Positions 55,959 to 64,000 of a stretch of DNA of 64,000 nucleotides are shown here, piece by piece. Both the position numbers and the translations under genes were made by a program. The DNA comes from an uncultured Prevotella sp. (GTDB lineage Bacteria > Bacteroidota > Bacteroidia > Bacteroidales > Bacteroidaceae). How positions within the stretch are numbered: position 1 is the first letter of the stretch; each line of letters opens with the position of its first letter. The notes under the pieces are model-generated. The model was not told the DNA's origin, did no database searches, and worked only from the letters and a program-made list of their open reading frames with translations. The stretch lies in the NCBI GenBank assembly GCA_900548585.1, contig URLI01000005.1:1-64000 (forward strand). Reading direction: 5' to 3'.

Positions 55959-57017
55959 TCATGGGTGGGGCTGTTCCAGTCCGGCGAGCCGTCTGCGGCA
56001 CGATTCCAGTATGGCGGTGAGTTCCTCCACCGTCTCCGCACGCAGCATAGCGATGCGTGTCTGGCGGAAGTCAGGAATACCCTTGAATATCGGCGAGGCC
56101 GCGAGATGCCGCCGCGTGTGCAGTATCGCGCGCAGTTCGTTGCGCGGGTCATCGCCCCTTTCGTCCCTCACATGCCCGATGTTTATGTGCAGCTGCTCGA
56201 TCAGTATGTCAATCTTCTCGTCGGTTGACAGTCCGGCGGGGCAGGGCAGGCCAGTCCTTTGCGCGTCAAGCCAGTCGTTTATCTCCTTGAATACCCACGG
56301 CCGCCCGAACGTCGCGCGTCCTATCATCACCGCGTCCACGCCGTAACGTTCGAAAGCCGACTGCGCATCCTCCGGCGATGTTATGTCGCCGTTGCCGATT
56401 ACCGGTATCGTGATGCGCGGGTTGTTCTTCACCTCTCCAATGAGGGTCCAGTCGGCGCGGCCAGTGTACATCTGCGCCCTCGTCCGCCCGTGTATCGTCA
56501 GTGCCTGAATGCCGCAGTCCTGCAGTTGTTCGGCAAGCGTGGTTATGGTCAGGTGCTCGCTGTCCCATCCTAACCTCGTCTTCACCGTGACCGGTGTCTT
56601 CACCGCCCTAACCACCTCCCGTGTTATGTCGAGCAGCAGCGGAATGTTCCTCAGCATCCCCGCGCCGGCGCCTTTCCCTGCCACCTTCTTCACCGGGCAT
56701 CCGAAGTTGATGTCTATCACGTCGGGGCGCGCCACATCCTCCACGATCCTTGCCGCCTCCACCATCTGCGGCACGTCGCGCCCGTAAATCTGTATTCCCA
56801 CGGGCCGCTCGCCGTCATCGATGGCCATCTTGCCCACCGTGCTCTTCACCGACCGCACCAATGCCTCCGCAGACACGAACTCGGAATACACCATCGCCGC
56901 CCCGAACCGCTTGCACAGCCGCCGGAAGCCGATGTCCGTCACGTCCTCCATCGGAGCGAGGAACAGCGGCTGTTCCGGGAATGTTATGTTGCCTATCTTC
57001 ACTGTTTCTGTTATCAA
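55959..57017 (-). CDS. dusB: tRNA-dihydrouridine synthase
   Basis: The 352-residue flavoprotein reduces uridine in the tRNA D-loop. FMN-barrel motifs: LAPMEDVTDIGFRRLCKRFG, INFGCPVKKVAGKGAGAG with the active-site Cys (about 107), TIHGRTRAQMYTGRADW and IPVIGNGDITSPEDA. Sequence blocks fit the DusB subfamily. Same strand as dprA, 18 bp apart. Confidence 0.93.
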   Translation of the reverse strand: MITETVKIGNITFPEQPLFLAPMEDVTDIGFRRLCKRFGAAMVYSEFVSAEALVRSVKSTVGKMAIDDGERPVGIQIYGRDVPQMVEAARIVEDVARPDVIDINFGCPVKKVAGKGAGAGMLRNIPLLLDITREVVRAVKTPVTVKTRLGWDSEHLTITTLAEQLQDCGIQALTIHGRTRAQMYTGRADWTLIGEVKNNPRITIPVIGNGDITSPEDAQSAFERYGVDAVMIGRATFGRPWVFKEINDWLDAQRTGLPCPAGLSTDEKIDILIEQLHINIGHVRDERGDDPRNELRAILHTRRHLAASPIFKGIPDFRQTRIAMLRAETVEELTAILESCRRRLAGLEQPHP

Positions 57018-57035
57018 AAAAATCTGTTTCTGTTC

Positions 57036-58163
57036 TCAACCCATCAGGTGATACTGCCCCCCTGCCATCGGTCTCACGATGCCCTTCAGTTCCATGTCGA
57101 AGAGCAGTGCCGTTATCTTGGCTATGGGCAGGTTCGTCTTCACCGAAATCATGTTGATCTGCATGTCGTTCTGTTTTTGCAGCGCGTCTGCCACGATGGT
57201 TTCCTCCGGCGACATCTGCGGGAACAGCTGCCGCTCGATGCCCTTCTGGCGCGCCTTGCCCAGACGTGCGTCGTCGTCCCATCCCATCGCCTCAGCGAAG
57301 TCCTGCGCCGACGATATGAGTGCCGCTCCGTTGCTGCGTATCAGGTTGTTGCAGCCCTCGCTGTATGTGTCGCCAGCCCTCCCGGGGAAGGCGAACACGT
57401 CGCGGTTGTAGTCCCGTGCCAGCCGTGCCGTTATCAGTCCCCCTCCGCGTGCGGCGCTCTCCACGAGTATGCACGCGTCGCTCATACCTGCCACTATTCG
57501 GTTGCGCCGCACGAAGTTCACCTTGTCGGCGTTGGTCTGCGTGAAATATTCCGTCAGCAGCCCGCCCTGCGATGTCATCTGCACCGCCGTCTCGCGGTGT
57601 CTCGGCGGATACAGTTGGTCAAGTCCGTGCGCCAGCACCCCCACCGTGTCATACCCGTTCTGCAGTGCGCAGCGGTGCGCGTTGATGTCGATGCCGTATG
57701 CCAGTCCGCTCACGATCAGCACATTGGGGCAAATCACCTTCAGTTCCCTTACGAAGCGGCTCACCATGTCCCTGCCGTATGCCGTGCAGTGCCTTGTGCC
57801 GACGATGCAAATCACCCGCTGCGGGTTGAGGTCGGCGTTGCCCCGGTGGAAAAGCAGCAGCGGAGCGTCGTCGCACTCGCGCAGCCGGGCAGGGTAGCGC
57901 GGGTCGTTCATCGTCAGCGGCTCGATGCGGTGCTGCCGGCAGAACTCCATCTCCGCCTCTGCCCGTTTCATCGCCTCGTCTATCTTCCGCAGCCCTGCCG
58001 TCAGCCTCTCCGGCGCATCGGGGAACATCTCCCTGATGTTGTTCCGGTTTTCCACTATCGCCCGCGCGCTTCCCGCCTCCCGGTACATGAGGGTTAGCCC
58101 GGACAGGCTGAAATAGTTGATGCGCGTCAGTGCGAGCGTTGCAGTTATTTCTTTATCGTCCAT
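57036..58163 (-). CDS. dprA: DNA-processing protein DprA
   Basis: A 375-residue single-strand-DNA-binding, RecA-loading protein. Rossmann-like core: CIVGTRHCTAYGRDMVSRF and VSGLAYGIDINAHRCAL (about 162-178), LAHGLDQLYPPRH, VRRNRIVAGMSDACILVESAARGGGL, then a C-terminal winged helix (LPIAKITALLFDMELKGIVR). Start at 58163 (MDDKEITATLAL) keeps the gene clear of the thioesterase stop 8 bp away. It shields incoming DNA in competence; whether this species is transformable is not shown. Confidence 0.93.
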   Translation of the reverse strand: MDDKEITATLALTRINYFSLSGLTLMYREAGSARAIVENRNNIREMFPDAPERLTAGLRKIDEAMKRAEAEMEFCRQHRIEPLTMNDPRYPARLRECDDAPLLLFHRGNADLNPQRVICIVGTRHCTAYGRDMVSRFVRELKVICPNVLIVSGLAYGIDINAHRCALQNGYDTVGVLAHGLDQLYPPRHRETAVQMTSQGGLLTEYFTQTNADKVNFVRRNRIVAGMSDACILVESAARGGGLITARLARDYNRDVFAFPGRAGDTYSEGCNNLIRSNGAALISSAQDFAEAMGWDDDARLGKARQKGIERQLFPQMSPEETIVADALQKQNDMQINMISVKTNLPIAKITALLFDMELKGIVRPMAGGQYHLMG

Positions 58164-58170
58164 CGGTACG

Positions 58171-58659
58171 TCATTTACTGTCCTCCATGTAATAGTCCCT
58201 GAACGCGGCGTCATATTCCGCCGACCGTCCGAGCTTTCCGTTGACGAGGCACACCAGTTCCACCTTTGCGCGCAGGCTCAGTTTGTTGTCGCAGGCCCGG
58301 ATGATGTCCTGGTGGAACACATACCTCACCCCCTCTTTCTCTATCCTCAGCCGCGACACGAACTCGTCGTCGCACCGCAGCGGCGCCTTGTATTGCAGCG
58401 TCATGCGGGCCACCACGGCATCAACGCCCTTGCGGTGCATCTCGGCAAAGCTCAGTCCGCAGTGCTTCAGGAACAGGTGTCTCGTGTGTTCCAGGTAGTG
58501 CAGGTATTCCGCGTTGTTCACTATGCCCTCTATGTCGCACTCATAGTCGCGCACTTCCATGCGTGTCTCAAACCATCCCGCCCTTGCGGCAGGCTTCGCG
58601 TGCTTGTCGCCCGTGCCGTTCTTTTCGGTGCCGTTTGCCATGTATTTTTTGTTTTTCAT
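58171..58659 (-). CDS. Acyl-CoA thioesterase (4HBT hotdog family)
   Basis: A 162-residue single-hotdog protein. The catalytic helix motif is YECDIEGIVNNAEYLHYLEH (Asp in the DxxGxVNN pattern, about 39-58), followed by VVARMTLQYKAPLRCDDE (about 81-98), typical of the 4-hydroxybenzoyl-CoA thioesterase/YbgC group. The substrate is unknown. It is sandwiched between dprA and DUF2851, all on the minus strand with gaps of 7-18 bp. Confidence 0.88.
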   Translation of the reverse strand: MKNKKYMANGTEKNGTGDKHAKPAARAGWFETRMEVRDYECDIEGIVNNAEYLHYLEHTRHLFLKHCGLSFAEMHRKGVDAVVARMTLQYKAPLRCDDEFVSRLRIEKEGVRYVFHQDIIRACDNKLSLRAKVELVCLVNGKLGRSAEYDAAFRDYYMEDSK

Positions 58660-58677
58660 AAGGTCTGTTGCCGGGCG

Positions 58678-59979
58678 TCACGCCCTTGTCCCTTTCAGAT
58701 ATTCATATCCAATCCTGCACCGCAGGCAGTCTTTGCGGTCGCAGTACTCCTTTTTCAGTTGTATCAGCGCCTGGCTGTCGCCGGCGTGTGCCACCTCGAT
58801 GCCACACTCGCGCCACATCCGCGTAATATTGTTGTCCTCGGCCTTCATCTCCTCGAGCATGTCCATGGCCCTCGTGCAGAGCGATTCGTCCTGCATGTAG
58901 CGCCCGTATGCGAACATCACCGGTATTGCTGTGTTTATTATCAGGAGGTTTGCCGATGCCGCCGACAGTGTCTTTGCCGTCTTCCGGCTCGCGCATCCGA
59001 ACGTGTAGTGGTTCTGCCAGTAAGGCGTAACGTGCGTTTTGAACAGTTCCGCTGCCTCTTCCGCCGTGCGGCAGTCGAGCAGCCGGCTCATTTCCGTGCG
59101 GTGCTCATAGTAGAGCGTAGCCATCTGCGACAGCCGTATGTATGGGAAGTTCTGCGGCCGCAGCCGCAGGAAACGCCATGCTCCGGCATCCATCGGCTGC
59201 AGCGAGAACTTGTGCGACAGGTATTGATACTCGTTTCTCAGTCTCGCGAGATACTCGTCGTGTGCCGCCTCGCTGCGGTTGCTCGCCGGCAATGCGTCTT
59301 CGTCGAGCAGCCCTGCCTGCCCGATGAACATTGCCTCTGTTTGGAAGATGTCGTCGCGGTGGTGCGCCGCCTTCGTCAGCGGTATGTGCCTTGCCCATGT
59401 CTCGAAGGCGTCGCCGTTCACGCCGAAGCCGAAGTTGCGCGCCAGTGTGGCGAAATATGCCGCCTCCCACGAGCCTCCCGCCCTGTCGAGGCGCGCGTTT
59501 ATCGCCCGTGTCTTCTGTTCCAGCCGCTCGGTCTGCAGCACGCTCATCCATCCGTGCAGCATCAGTCTCGGCAGCCTTGGCACAATCCTGTGGCATGGCG
59601 GGTATCTGTCTGCCGAAAGCAGTTCCCCGTAATTCTCGCTGACATGCCGTGGCACGCTCATCCTCACCTGCGGAACGTTGTGTCCCGAGGCGGTCGTCAC
59701 TTCCGTGTCGGCATTCTCCACGACGTGCAGCACGACGTTGTCGTATGCCGTGTCGCTGTCGTGTCCGTGCCTGTGCCAGTCTGACGCGCGGCTGTGAATT
59801 TCAATGTTGCCCACCCACAGCACCCCGTCCACCTTCACCTTGGCGTTGAAGAAGTCCGGGCCTGCGTCGTGGTTGTGCAGTCCTGTGTCAATCACCTCAA
59901 CAGGCAGCCCGCCGGTCGTCACCAGCCCGGCAGGCGGGAACAGCCTGTGCTTCCAGCAATAGTGCAGCAGCATCTCCAT
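58678..59979 (-). CDS. DUF2851 family protein
   Basis: A 433-residue soluble protein of the Bacteroidetes DUF2851 family. The N-terminal block MEMLLHYCWKHRLFPPAGLV, GPDFFNAKVKVDGVLWVGNI and EIHSRASDWHRHGHDSDTAY (the last with several His/Asp that could bind metal, about 60-80) is diagnostic. The C-terminal half ends with CRIGYEYLKGT and Cys pairs (DRKDCLRCRIG). Function unknown. Confidence 0.85.
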   Translation of the reverse strand: MEMLLHYCWKHRLFPPAGLVTTGGLPVEVIDTGLHNHDAGPDFFNAKVKVDGVLWVGNIEIHSRASDWHRHGHDSDTAYDNVVLHVVENADTEVTTASGHNVPQVRMSVPRHVSENYGELLSADRYPPCHRIVPRLPRLMLHGWMSVLQTERLEQKTRAINARLDRAGGSWEAAYFATLARNFGFGVNGDAFETWARHIPLTKAAHHRDDIFQTEAMFIGQAGLLDEDALPASNRSEAAHDEYLARLRNEYQYLSHKFSLQPMDAGAWRFLRLRPQNFPYIRLSQMATLYYEHRTEMSRLLDCRTAEEAAELFKTHVTPYWQNHYTFGCASRKTAKTLSAASANLLIINTAIPVMFAYGRYMQDESLCTRAMDMLEEMKAEDNNITRMWRECGIEVAHAGDSQALIQLKKEYCDRKDCLRCRIGYEYLKGTRA

Positions 59980-60115
59980 GATTTGTTACCTTGCTTAACG
60001 AGATACAAAGTTACGAAAAAACGCCGTAACGCTGACATTATTCCGCGACAAATATGCTTTTCCGGGCATAATGGCGCCGTTTTTGCGCCGCATTCCACGT
60101 CTTTGGCACAAAACC

Positions 60116-60147
60116 TTTGGCAGTTAGCAGGGTATTTCGTAACTTTG
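60116..60147 (+). promoter_or_regulatory. Promoter of the GNAT-like gene
   Basis: TTTG (60116-60119), 20-bp spacer, TAACTTTG (60140-60147), with the ATG at 60181. Confidence 0.65.
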
Positions 60148-60180
60148 CAACCTATACTATCATGTAAATACAGAAAATAT

Positions 60181-61329
60181 ATGTCGGAAATAAAGATAAG
60201 GAAAGTGTCTTCGAGGAAAGACCTCAGGACATTCATTGATTTCCATCACGACCTGTACGAGGGCAATGCCTACGACGCGCCGACCCTGTACGTCGACGAC
60301 ATGAACACCCTCCGCAAGGACAAGAATGCAGCCTTCGAGTTCTGCCGGGCGGAGTATTACATTGCCTGCAAGGACGGCAAGGTCGCCGGAAGGGTGGCGG
60401 CGATAATAAACGACAGGGCCAACGAGAAGTGGGGGACTAAGAGCGTGAGGTTCGGGTGGATCGACTTCATCGACGACATAGAGGTGTCAGCCGCGCTGCT
60501 CGGGGCCGTCGAGGACTACGGCAGGGCAAACGGGATGGAGCAGGTGATCGGCCCACTGGGGTTCACCGACATGGACCCCGAGGGTATGCTCACATGGGGC
60601 TTCGACCAGCTCGGCACCATGGCGACGATATACAACTATCCGTACTATCCCGAGCACATGGAGCGGCTCGGCGGATGGGAGAAGGACAACGACTACGTCG
60701 AGTTCAAGATTCCGATACCGAAGGTCATCCCGGAGAAATACACCAAGGTGGCGAGGATGGTGGAGGCGCGCTACAACCTGCACGTCAGGAAGTTCACCAA
60801 GAGCGATGTGTATAAAGGTGGGTACGGTGTTAAGATGTTCCACCTGATAAACGAGGCCTTCAAGGACCTTTACGGCTACAGTGAGATGAGCGACAGGCAG
60901 ATAAGGCAGTACATCGACATGTGGATGCCGCTTGTCGACTTCAACCTCGTCACCGGCATAGAGGACTGGAACACGCCAGAGCGCGACCTTGTGGGCATCG
61001 GCATCACGATACCGTCACTGGCAAGGGCGTTGCAGAAGTGCCGCCGTGGACGGTTGCTGCCGTTCGGGTGGTGGCACGTCGTGCGGGCACTGAAATTCCG
61101 CAAGACAAAGATTGTTGACCTGCTGCTAATCGGCATAAAGCCGGAATACCGCAACAAGGGGGCAAACGCGCTGATGTTCGCCGACCTCATCCCGTGGTAC
61201 CAGAAATATGGCCTGGAATGGGGGGAGAGCCAGGTGGAGATGGAAACAAACGCCAAGGTGCAGGGCCAGTGGCAGTACCTCGAGCACATCCACCACAAGA
61301 GCCGCAGGTGCTACAGGAAGGCACTGTGA
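60181..61329 (+). CDS. GNAT-fold protein of a Bacteroidales family
   Basis: A 382-residue protein starting MSEIKIRKVSSRKDLRTFID. The long open frame upstream crosses the promoter and the DUF2851 gene, so 60181 is chosen. Conserved pieces are EYYIACKDGKVAGRVAAIIN, GWIDFIDDIEVSAALLGAVE, VIGPLGFTDMDPEGML and a C-terminal GIKPEYRNKGANALMF (GNAT acetyl-CoA loop-like). Relatives are annotated as N-acetyltransferase; the substrate is unknown. parE follows 24 bp downstream. Confidence 0.7.
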   Translation: MSEIKIRKVSSRKDLRTFIDFHHDLYEGNAYDAPTLYVDDMNTLRKDKNAAFEFCRAEYYIACKDGKVAGRVAAIINDRANEKWGTKSVRFGWIDFIDDIEVSAALLGAVEDYGRANGMEQVIGPLGFTDMDPEGMLTWGFDQLGTMATIYNYPYYPEHMERLGGWEKDNDYVEFKIPIPKVIPEKYTKVARMVEARYNLHVRKFTKSDVYKGGYGVKMFHLINEAFKDLYGYSEMSDRQIRQYIDMWMPLVDFNLVTGIEDWNTPERDLVGIGITIPSLARALQKCRRGRLLPFGWWHVVRALKFRKTKIVDLLLIGIKPEYRNKGANALMFADLIPWYQKYGLEWGESQVEMETNAKVQGQWQYLEHIHHKSRRCYRKAL

Positions 61330-61353
61330 CGCGGCACGCCCGCAAGGGGTAAC

Positions 61354-63339
61354 ATGAAAGGAACTGTTATGGAAGAGAAAAATATCGCAGGCGGCAAGCA
61401 GCCGGCAGACAACGGCGGCACGGTGAAGTATGACGAGGGGAACATCAGGCATCTCTCCGACATGGAGCACGTGCGCACCCGCCCCGGAATGTACATCGGA
61501 AGGCTCGGCGACGGCTCGATGCCGGAGGACGGCATATATGTGCTTCTCAAGGAGGTCATAGACAACTCCATTGACGAGTTCAAGATGAACGCCGGCAAGA
61601 GAATCGAGGTGGATGTCGAGGAGGGGCTGCGCGTCACCGTGCGCGACTACGGGCGAGGCATACCGCAGGGAAAGCTCGTCGAGGCGGTGAGCGTGCTGAA
61701 CACCGGCGGTAAGTATGACTCTAAGGCGTTCAAGAAGAGCGTCGGCCTTAACGGCGTGGGCGTGAAGGCCGTCAACGCGCTCAGCGCGCGCTTCGTGGCA
61801 AGCAGCTTCCGCGACGGCAAGGTGCGCTCGGTGTCGTTCGAAAGGGGCAGGCTGAAGGACGACAGGACGGAGAAGTCAAGCGACGAGAACGGAACGTACA
61901 TCTTCTTCGAGCCAGACCCGGAGCTGTTCCGCAACTACCGCTTCCATGACGACACCGTGGAGACGATGCTGAGGAACTACACTTACCTCAACACCGGGCT
62001 GACGATAATGCACAACGGGCGCAGAATCCAGAGCCGCAACGGGCTGAAGGACCTGCTCACCGACAACATGACGAACGACGGGCTGTACCCAATCGTACAC
62101 CTGAAGGGCGAGGACATAGAGATTGCCTTCACGCACGCTAACCAGTACGGCGAGGAGTACCACTCGTTCGTCAACGGGCAGCACACCACGCAGGGGGGCA
62201 CCCACCAGAGCGCGTTCAAGGAGCATATAGCACGCACGATAAAGGATTTCTCGGGGAAAAACTTCGAGTATGGCGACATACGCAACGGCATGGTGGCGGC
62301 AATAGCCATCAATGTGGAGGAGCCGATGTTCGAGAGCCAGACGAAGATAAAGCTCGGGTCGCTGACCATGAGCCCCGGAGGGGTGAGCGTCAACAAGTAC
62401 GTCGGAGACTTCGTTAAGAACGAGGTGGACAACTTCCTGCACAAGAACCCCGACATCGCCGAGATGATGCTGCAGAAGATTGCCGACAGCGAGAAGGAGC
62501 GCAAGGCAATGGCGGGAGTGACGAAACTCGCACGCGAGAGAGCAAAGAAGGCAAGCCTGCACAACCGCAAGCTGCGCGACTGCCGGATACACTACAGCGA
62601 CGCGAAGAACGACCGCAAGGAGGACTCGTGCATCTTCATCACAGAGGGCGACTCCGCCAGCGGGAGCATCACGAAAAGCCGCGACGTGAACACGCAGGCG
62701 GTGTTCTCGCTGAGGGGAAAGCCGCTAAACTCCTTCGGGCTCACAAAGAAGGTGGTGTATGAGAACGAGGAGTTCAACCTCCTGCAGGCGGCCCTCGACA
62801 TCGAGGACGGACTGGACACGCTGCGCTACAACAAGGTGATCGTGGCGACCGACGCCGATGTGGATGGGATGCACATCAGGCTGCTCATAATAACGTTCTT
62901 CCTGCAGTTCTTCCCAGAACTGATAAAGAAGGGGCATGTGTATGTGCTGCAGACACCGCTGTTCCGCGTGAGGGCGAAGCGCAGCAAGATAAGGAAGAAG
63001 AGCGCGATAGAGGAGGCCGACGCCAAAAGCGCGGGAAAGAAGAACGACTACATAACGCGCTACTGCTACAGCGACGAGGAGAGGCAGCAGGCCATCGGCG
63101 ACCTCGGCCCAGACCCGGAGATAACACGCTTCAAGGGCCTCGGCGAAATATCACCGGACGAGTTCGCAGGCTTCATAGGCCAGGACATGCGCCTCGAGCA
63201 GGTGACAATGCACAAGACCGACCAGGTGCAGCGGCTGCTCGAATACTACATGGGCAAGAACACCATGGAACGACAGAACTTCATAATAGACAACCTCGTG
63301 ATAGAGGAGGACAAACCGGAGGAGGACACTTATGAGTAG
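61354..63339 (+). CDS. parE: DNA topoisomerase IV subunit B (type IIA)
   Basis: A 661-residue ATPase subunit. GHKL site: [16 protein letters not shown] (about 66-81), ATP-lid [14 protein letters not shown] (about 130-143). [22 protein letters not shown] (about 428-443) and [15 protein letters not shown]. Its small size and the absence of the GyrB insert suggest ParE rather than GyrB. The parC partner is not in this window. A second Met at 61369 is a possible start. Overlaps coaD by 8 bp. Confidence 0.88.
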   Translation: MKGTVMEEKNIAGGKQPADNGGTVKYDEGNIRHLSDMEHVRTRPGMYIGRLGDGSMPEDGIYVLLKEVIDNSIDEFKMNAGKRIEVDVEEGLRVTVRDYGRGIPQGKLVEAVSVLNTGGKYDSKAFKKSVGLNGVGVKAVNALSARFVASSFRDGKVRSVSFERGRLKDDRTEKSSDENGTYIFFEPDPELFRNYRFHDDTVETMLRNYTYLNTGLTIMHNGRRIQSRNGLKDLLTDNMTNDGLYPIVHLKGEDIEIAFTHANQYGEEYHSFVNGQHTTQGGTHQSAFKEHIARTIKDFSGKNFEYGDIRNGMVAAIAINVEEPMFESQTKIKLGSLTMSPGGVSVNKYVGDFVKNEVDNFLHKNPDIAEMMLQKIADSEKERKAMAGVTKLARERAKKASLHNRKLRDCRIHYSDAKNDRKEDSCIFITEGDSASGSITKSRDVNTQAVFSLRGKPLNSFGLTKKVVYENEEFNLLQAALDIEDGLDTLRYNKVIVATDADVDGMHIRLLIITFFLQFFPELIKKGHVYVLQTPLFRVRAKRSKIRKKSAIEEADAKSAGKKNDYITRYCYSDEERQQAIGDLGPDPEITRFKGLGEISPDEFAGFIGQDMRLEQVTMHKTDQVQRLLEYYMGKNTMERQNFIIDNLVIEEDKPEEDTYE

Positions 63340-63772
63340 GAAAGGCATTTTCGTCGGCAGCTTCGACCCGTTCACAATCGGTCACGCCGACATCGTGAGC
63401 CGCGCGCTGCCGCTGTTCGACACCATCGTGATAGGAGTGGGGATGAACGAGAGCAAACTGTACATGCAGTCGGCGAAGGAGCGGTGCCGCAGGATAAAGG
63501 AGGCTTACAAGGACGAGCCGCGCATCGAGGTGCAGACATACGGCGACCTGACGGTTGACTTCGCGCACCGCGTCGGGGCCAACTTCATTATAAAGGGCGT
63601 GCGCTCAATTAAGGACTTCGAGTACGAGCGCGAGCAGGCCGTGATAAACCGCCGAATCGGCGACGTGGACACCCTGCTGCTCTATGCCGACCCGCGCTAC
63701 GACAGCATCTCGTCGAGCATGATACGCGAGCTGCTGCACTTCGGCAAGGAAGTGGACGAGTTCCTGCCATGA
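63332..63772 (+). CDS. coaD: Pantetheine-phosphate adenylyltransferase
   Basis: The 146-residue hexameric enzyme makes dephospho-CoA from 4'-phosphopantetheine and ATP. Motifs: [17 protein letters not shown] (TxGH, about 8-24), the [12 protein letters not shown] loop (Arg for substrate binding), and the second ATP motif [12 protein letters not shown] (ISSTxVR-like, about 128-139). Starts inside the parE stop region (8-bp overlap). Array D follows about 50 bp after its stop. Confidence 0.95.
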   Translation: MSRKGIFVGSFDPFTIGHADIVSRALPLFDTIVIGVGMNESKLYMQSAKERCRRIKEAYKDEPRIEVQTYGDLTVDFAHRVGANFIIKGVRSIKDFEYEREQAVINRRIGDVDTLLLYADPRYDSISSSMIRELLHFGKEVDEFLP

Positions 63773-63819
63773 CCCCTGATGGCAGCCACCGGAAAGCGTT
63801 CCGTGCCTCACGGTGAGGC

Positions 63820-63907
63820 AAACCCGGCGTATTCACCGAGCAAACACGCCGAGTTTGGCCATCAAACACGCCGAATTTGGCCATCAAACACGCCGGGTTT
63901 GAATTGC
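63820..63907. repeat. 22-bp x 4 tandem array D
   Basis: Units at 63820, 63842, 63864 and 63886. The middle two are AAACACGCCGAGTTTG and AAACACGCCGAATTTG with GGCCATC-like tails. The first unit is inverted (AAACCCGGCGTATT) and the last (AAACACGCCGGGTTTG) carries matching GGG, so ends can pair. A small perfect hairpin GCCTCA/TGAGGC (63805-63819) precedes it. In 63908-64000 I see no gene. Confidence 0.88.
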
Positions 63908-64000
63908 TGAAGGACACAGGCGGGAATGTGATGCGGCAAAAAATGGATGCTTGATAACCACGATACGGGGTTCTGGAATTTCACCTGATGATGCTGTATT

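Noticed and set aside
58117..59784. 555-codon plus-strand ORF opposite the thioesterase and DUF2851
   Set aside because: Antisense shadow of clear genes; no motif.

Overview
The window looks like the chromosome of an anaerobic Bacteroidales bacterium, most likely from the Prevotellaceae. Three things point there. Promoters of the Bacteroidetes type (TTTG, about 19 bp, then TAnnTTTG) precede many genes. Fimbrillin/FISUMP and outer-membrane beta-barrel proteins of that group are present. Housekeeping genes have Bacteroidales features, including a plant-type IspG with an extra domain, PolA retaining the 3'-5' exonuclease motif, a three-subunit fumarate reductase and DUF2851. Most of the sequence is fairly GC-rich core genome. 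AT-rich islands occur at 15.5-17.4 kb, 18.5-18.9 kb, 23.9-24.8 kb and 33.3-36.4 kb.

Layout. 0-0.3 kb is the end of an IS4-type element. 0.36-15.3 kb holds mostly minus-strand housekeeping genes: an LtaS-like enzyme, a DUF3332 lipoprotein, a NUDIX regulator, an RluA-type enzyme, IspG, PurE, a PAP2 protein and RpoN with an overlapping partner gene. A plus-strand group sits among them: a TPR-retropepsin protein, an ADP-ribosylglycohydrolase, AroQ, an O-methyltransferase and, further on, a nitroreductase. 15.35-17.47 kb is the wreck of a type I restriction-modification locus (hsdR', hsdS', hsdM') around an intact Bro-N gene. nadA follows. An AT-rich gap of about 500 bp full of DnaA-box-like sites is a candidate oriC.

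At 19.0-23.5 kb a TPP riboswitch controls a complete-looking thiamine operon (thiD, thiE, thiC, thi4, tenI-like). It makes the thiazole by a Thi4 enzyme with His at the sulfur-donor position instead of by ThiG/ThiH/ThiS. An AbiE-like pair lies at 23.9-24.8 kb, then ychF, lgt, mutS, a membrane-anchored beta-propeller with a zinc ribbon, a CapA-like lipoprotein and a beta-barrel protein. The 33.3-36.4 kb island holds an (AC)17 microsatellite inside a small ORF, a 70-residue peptide gene and a fimbrillin/FISUMP lipoprotein. From 36.5 kb to the end come polA, a polyprenyl synthase, deoC, mazG, dtd, uvrC, apt, mnmG, frd/sdhCAB, ruvB, an S41 protease, ybeY, dusB, dprA, a thioesterase, DUF2851, a GNAT-like gene, parE and coaD.

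The main non-coding finds are these. (1) Two perfect ParB-binding parS sites flank apt, which together with the DnaA-box cluster suggests an origin-proximal region. (2) Four intergenic arrays carry exactly four tandem 22-bp units each; in three of them the first unit is inverted relative to the last and can pair with it. (3) Two copies of a roughly 110-nt element that folds as a three-way junction flank the beta-barrel gene. I found no rRNA or tRNA gene and no CRISPR array.
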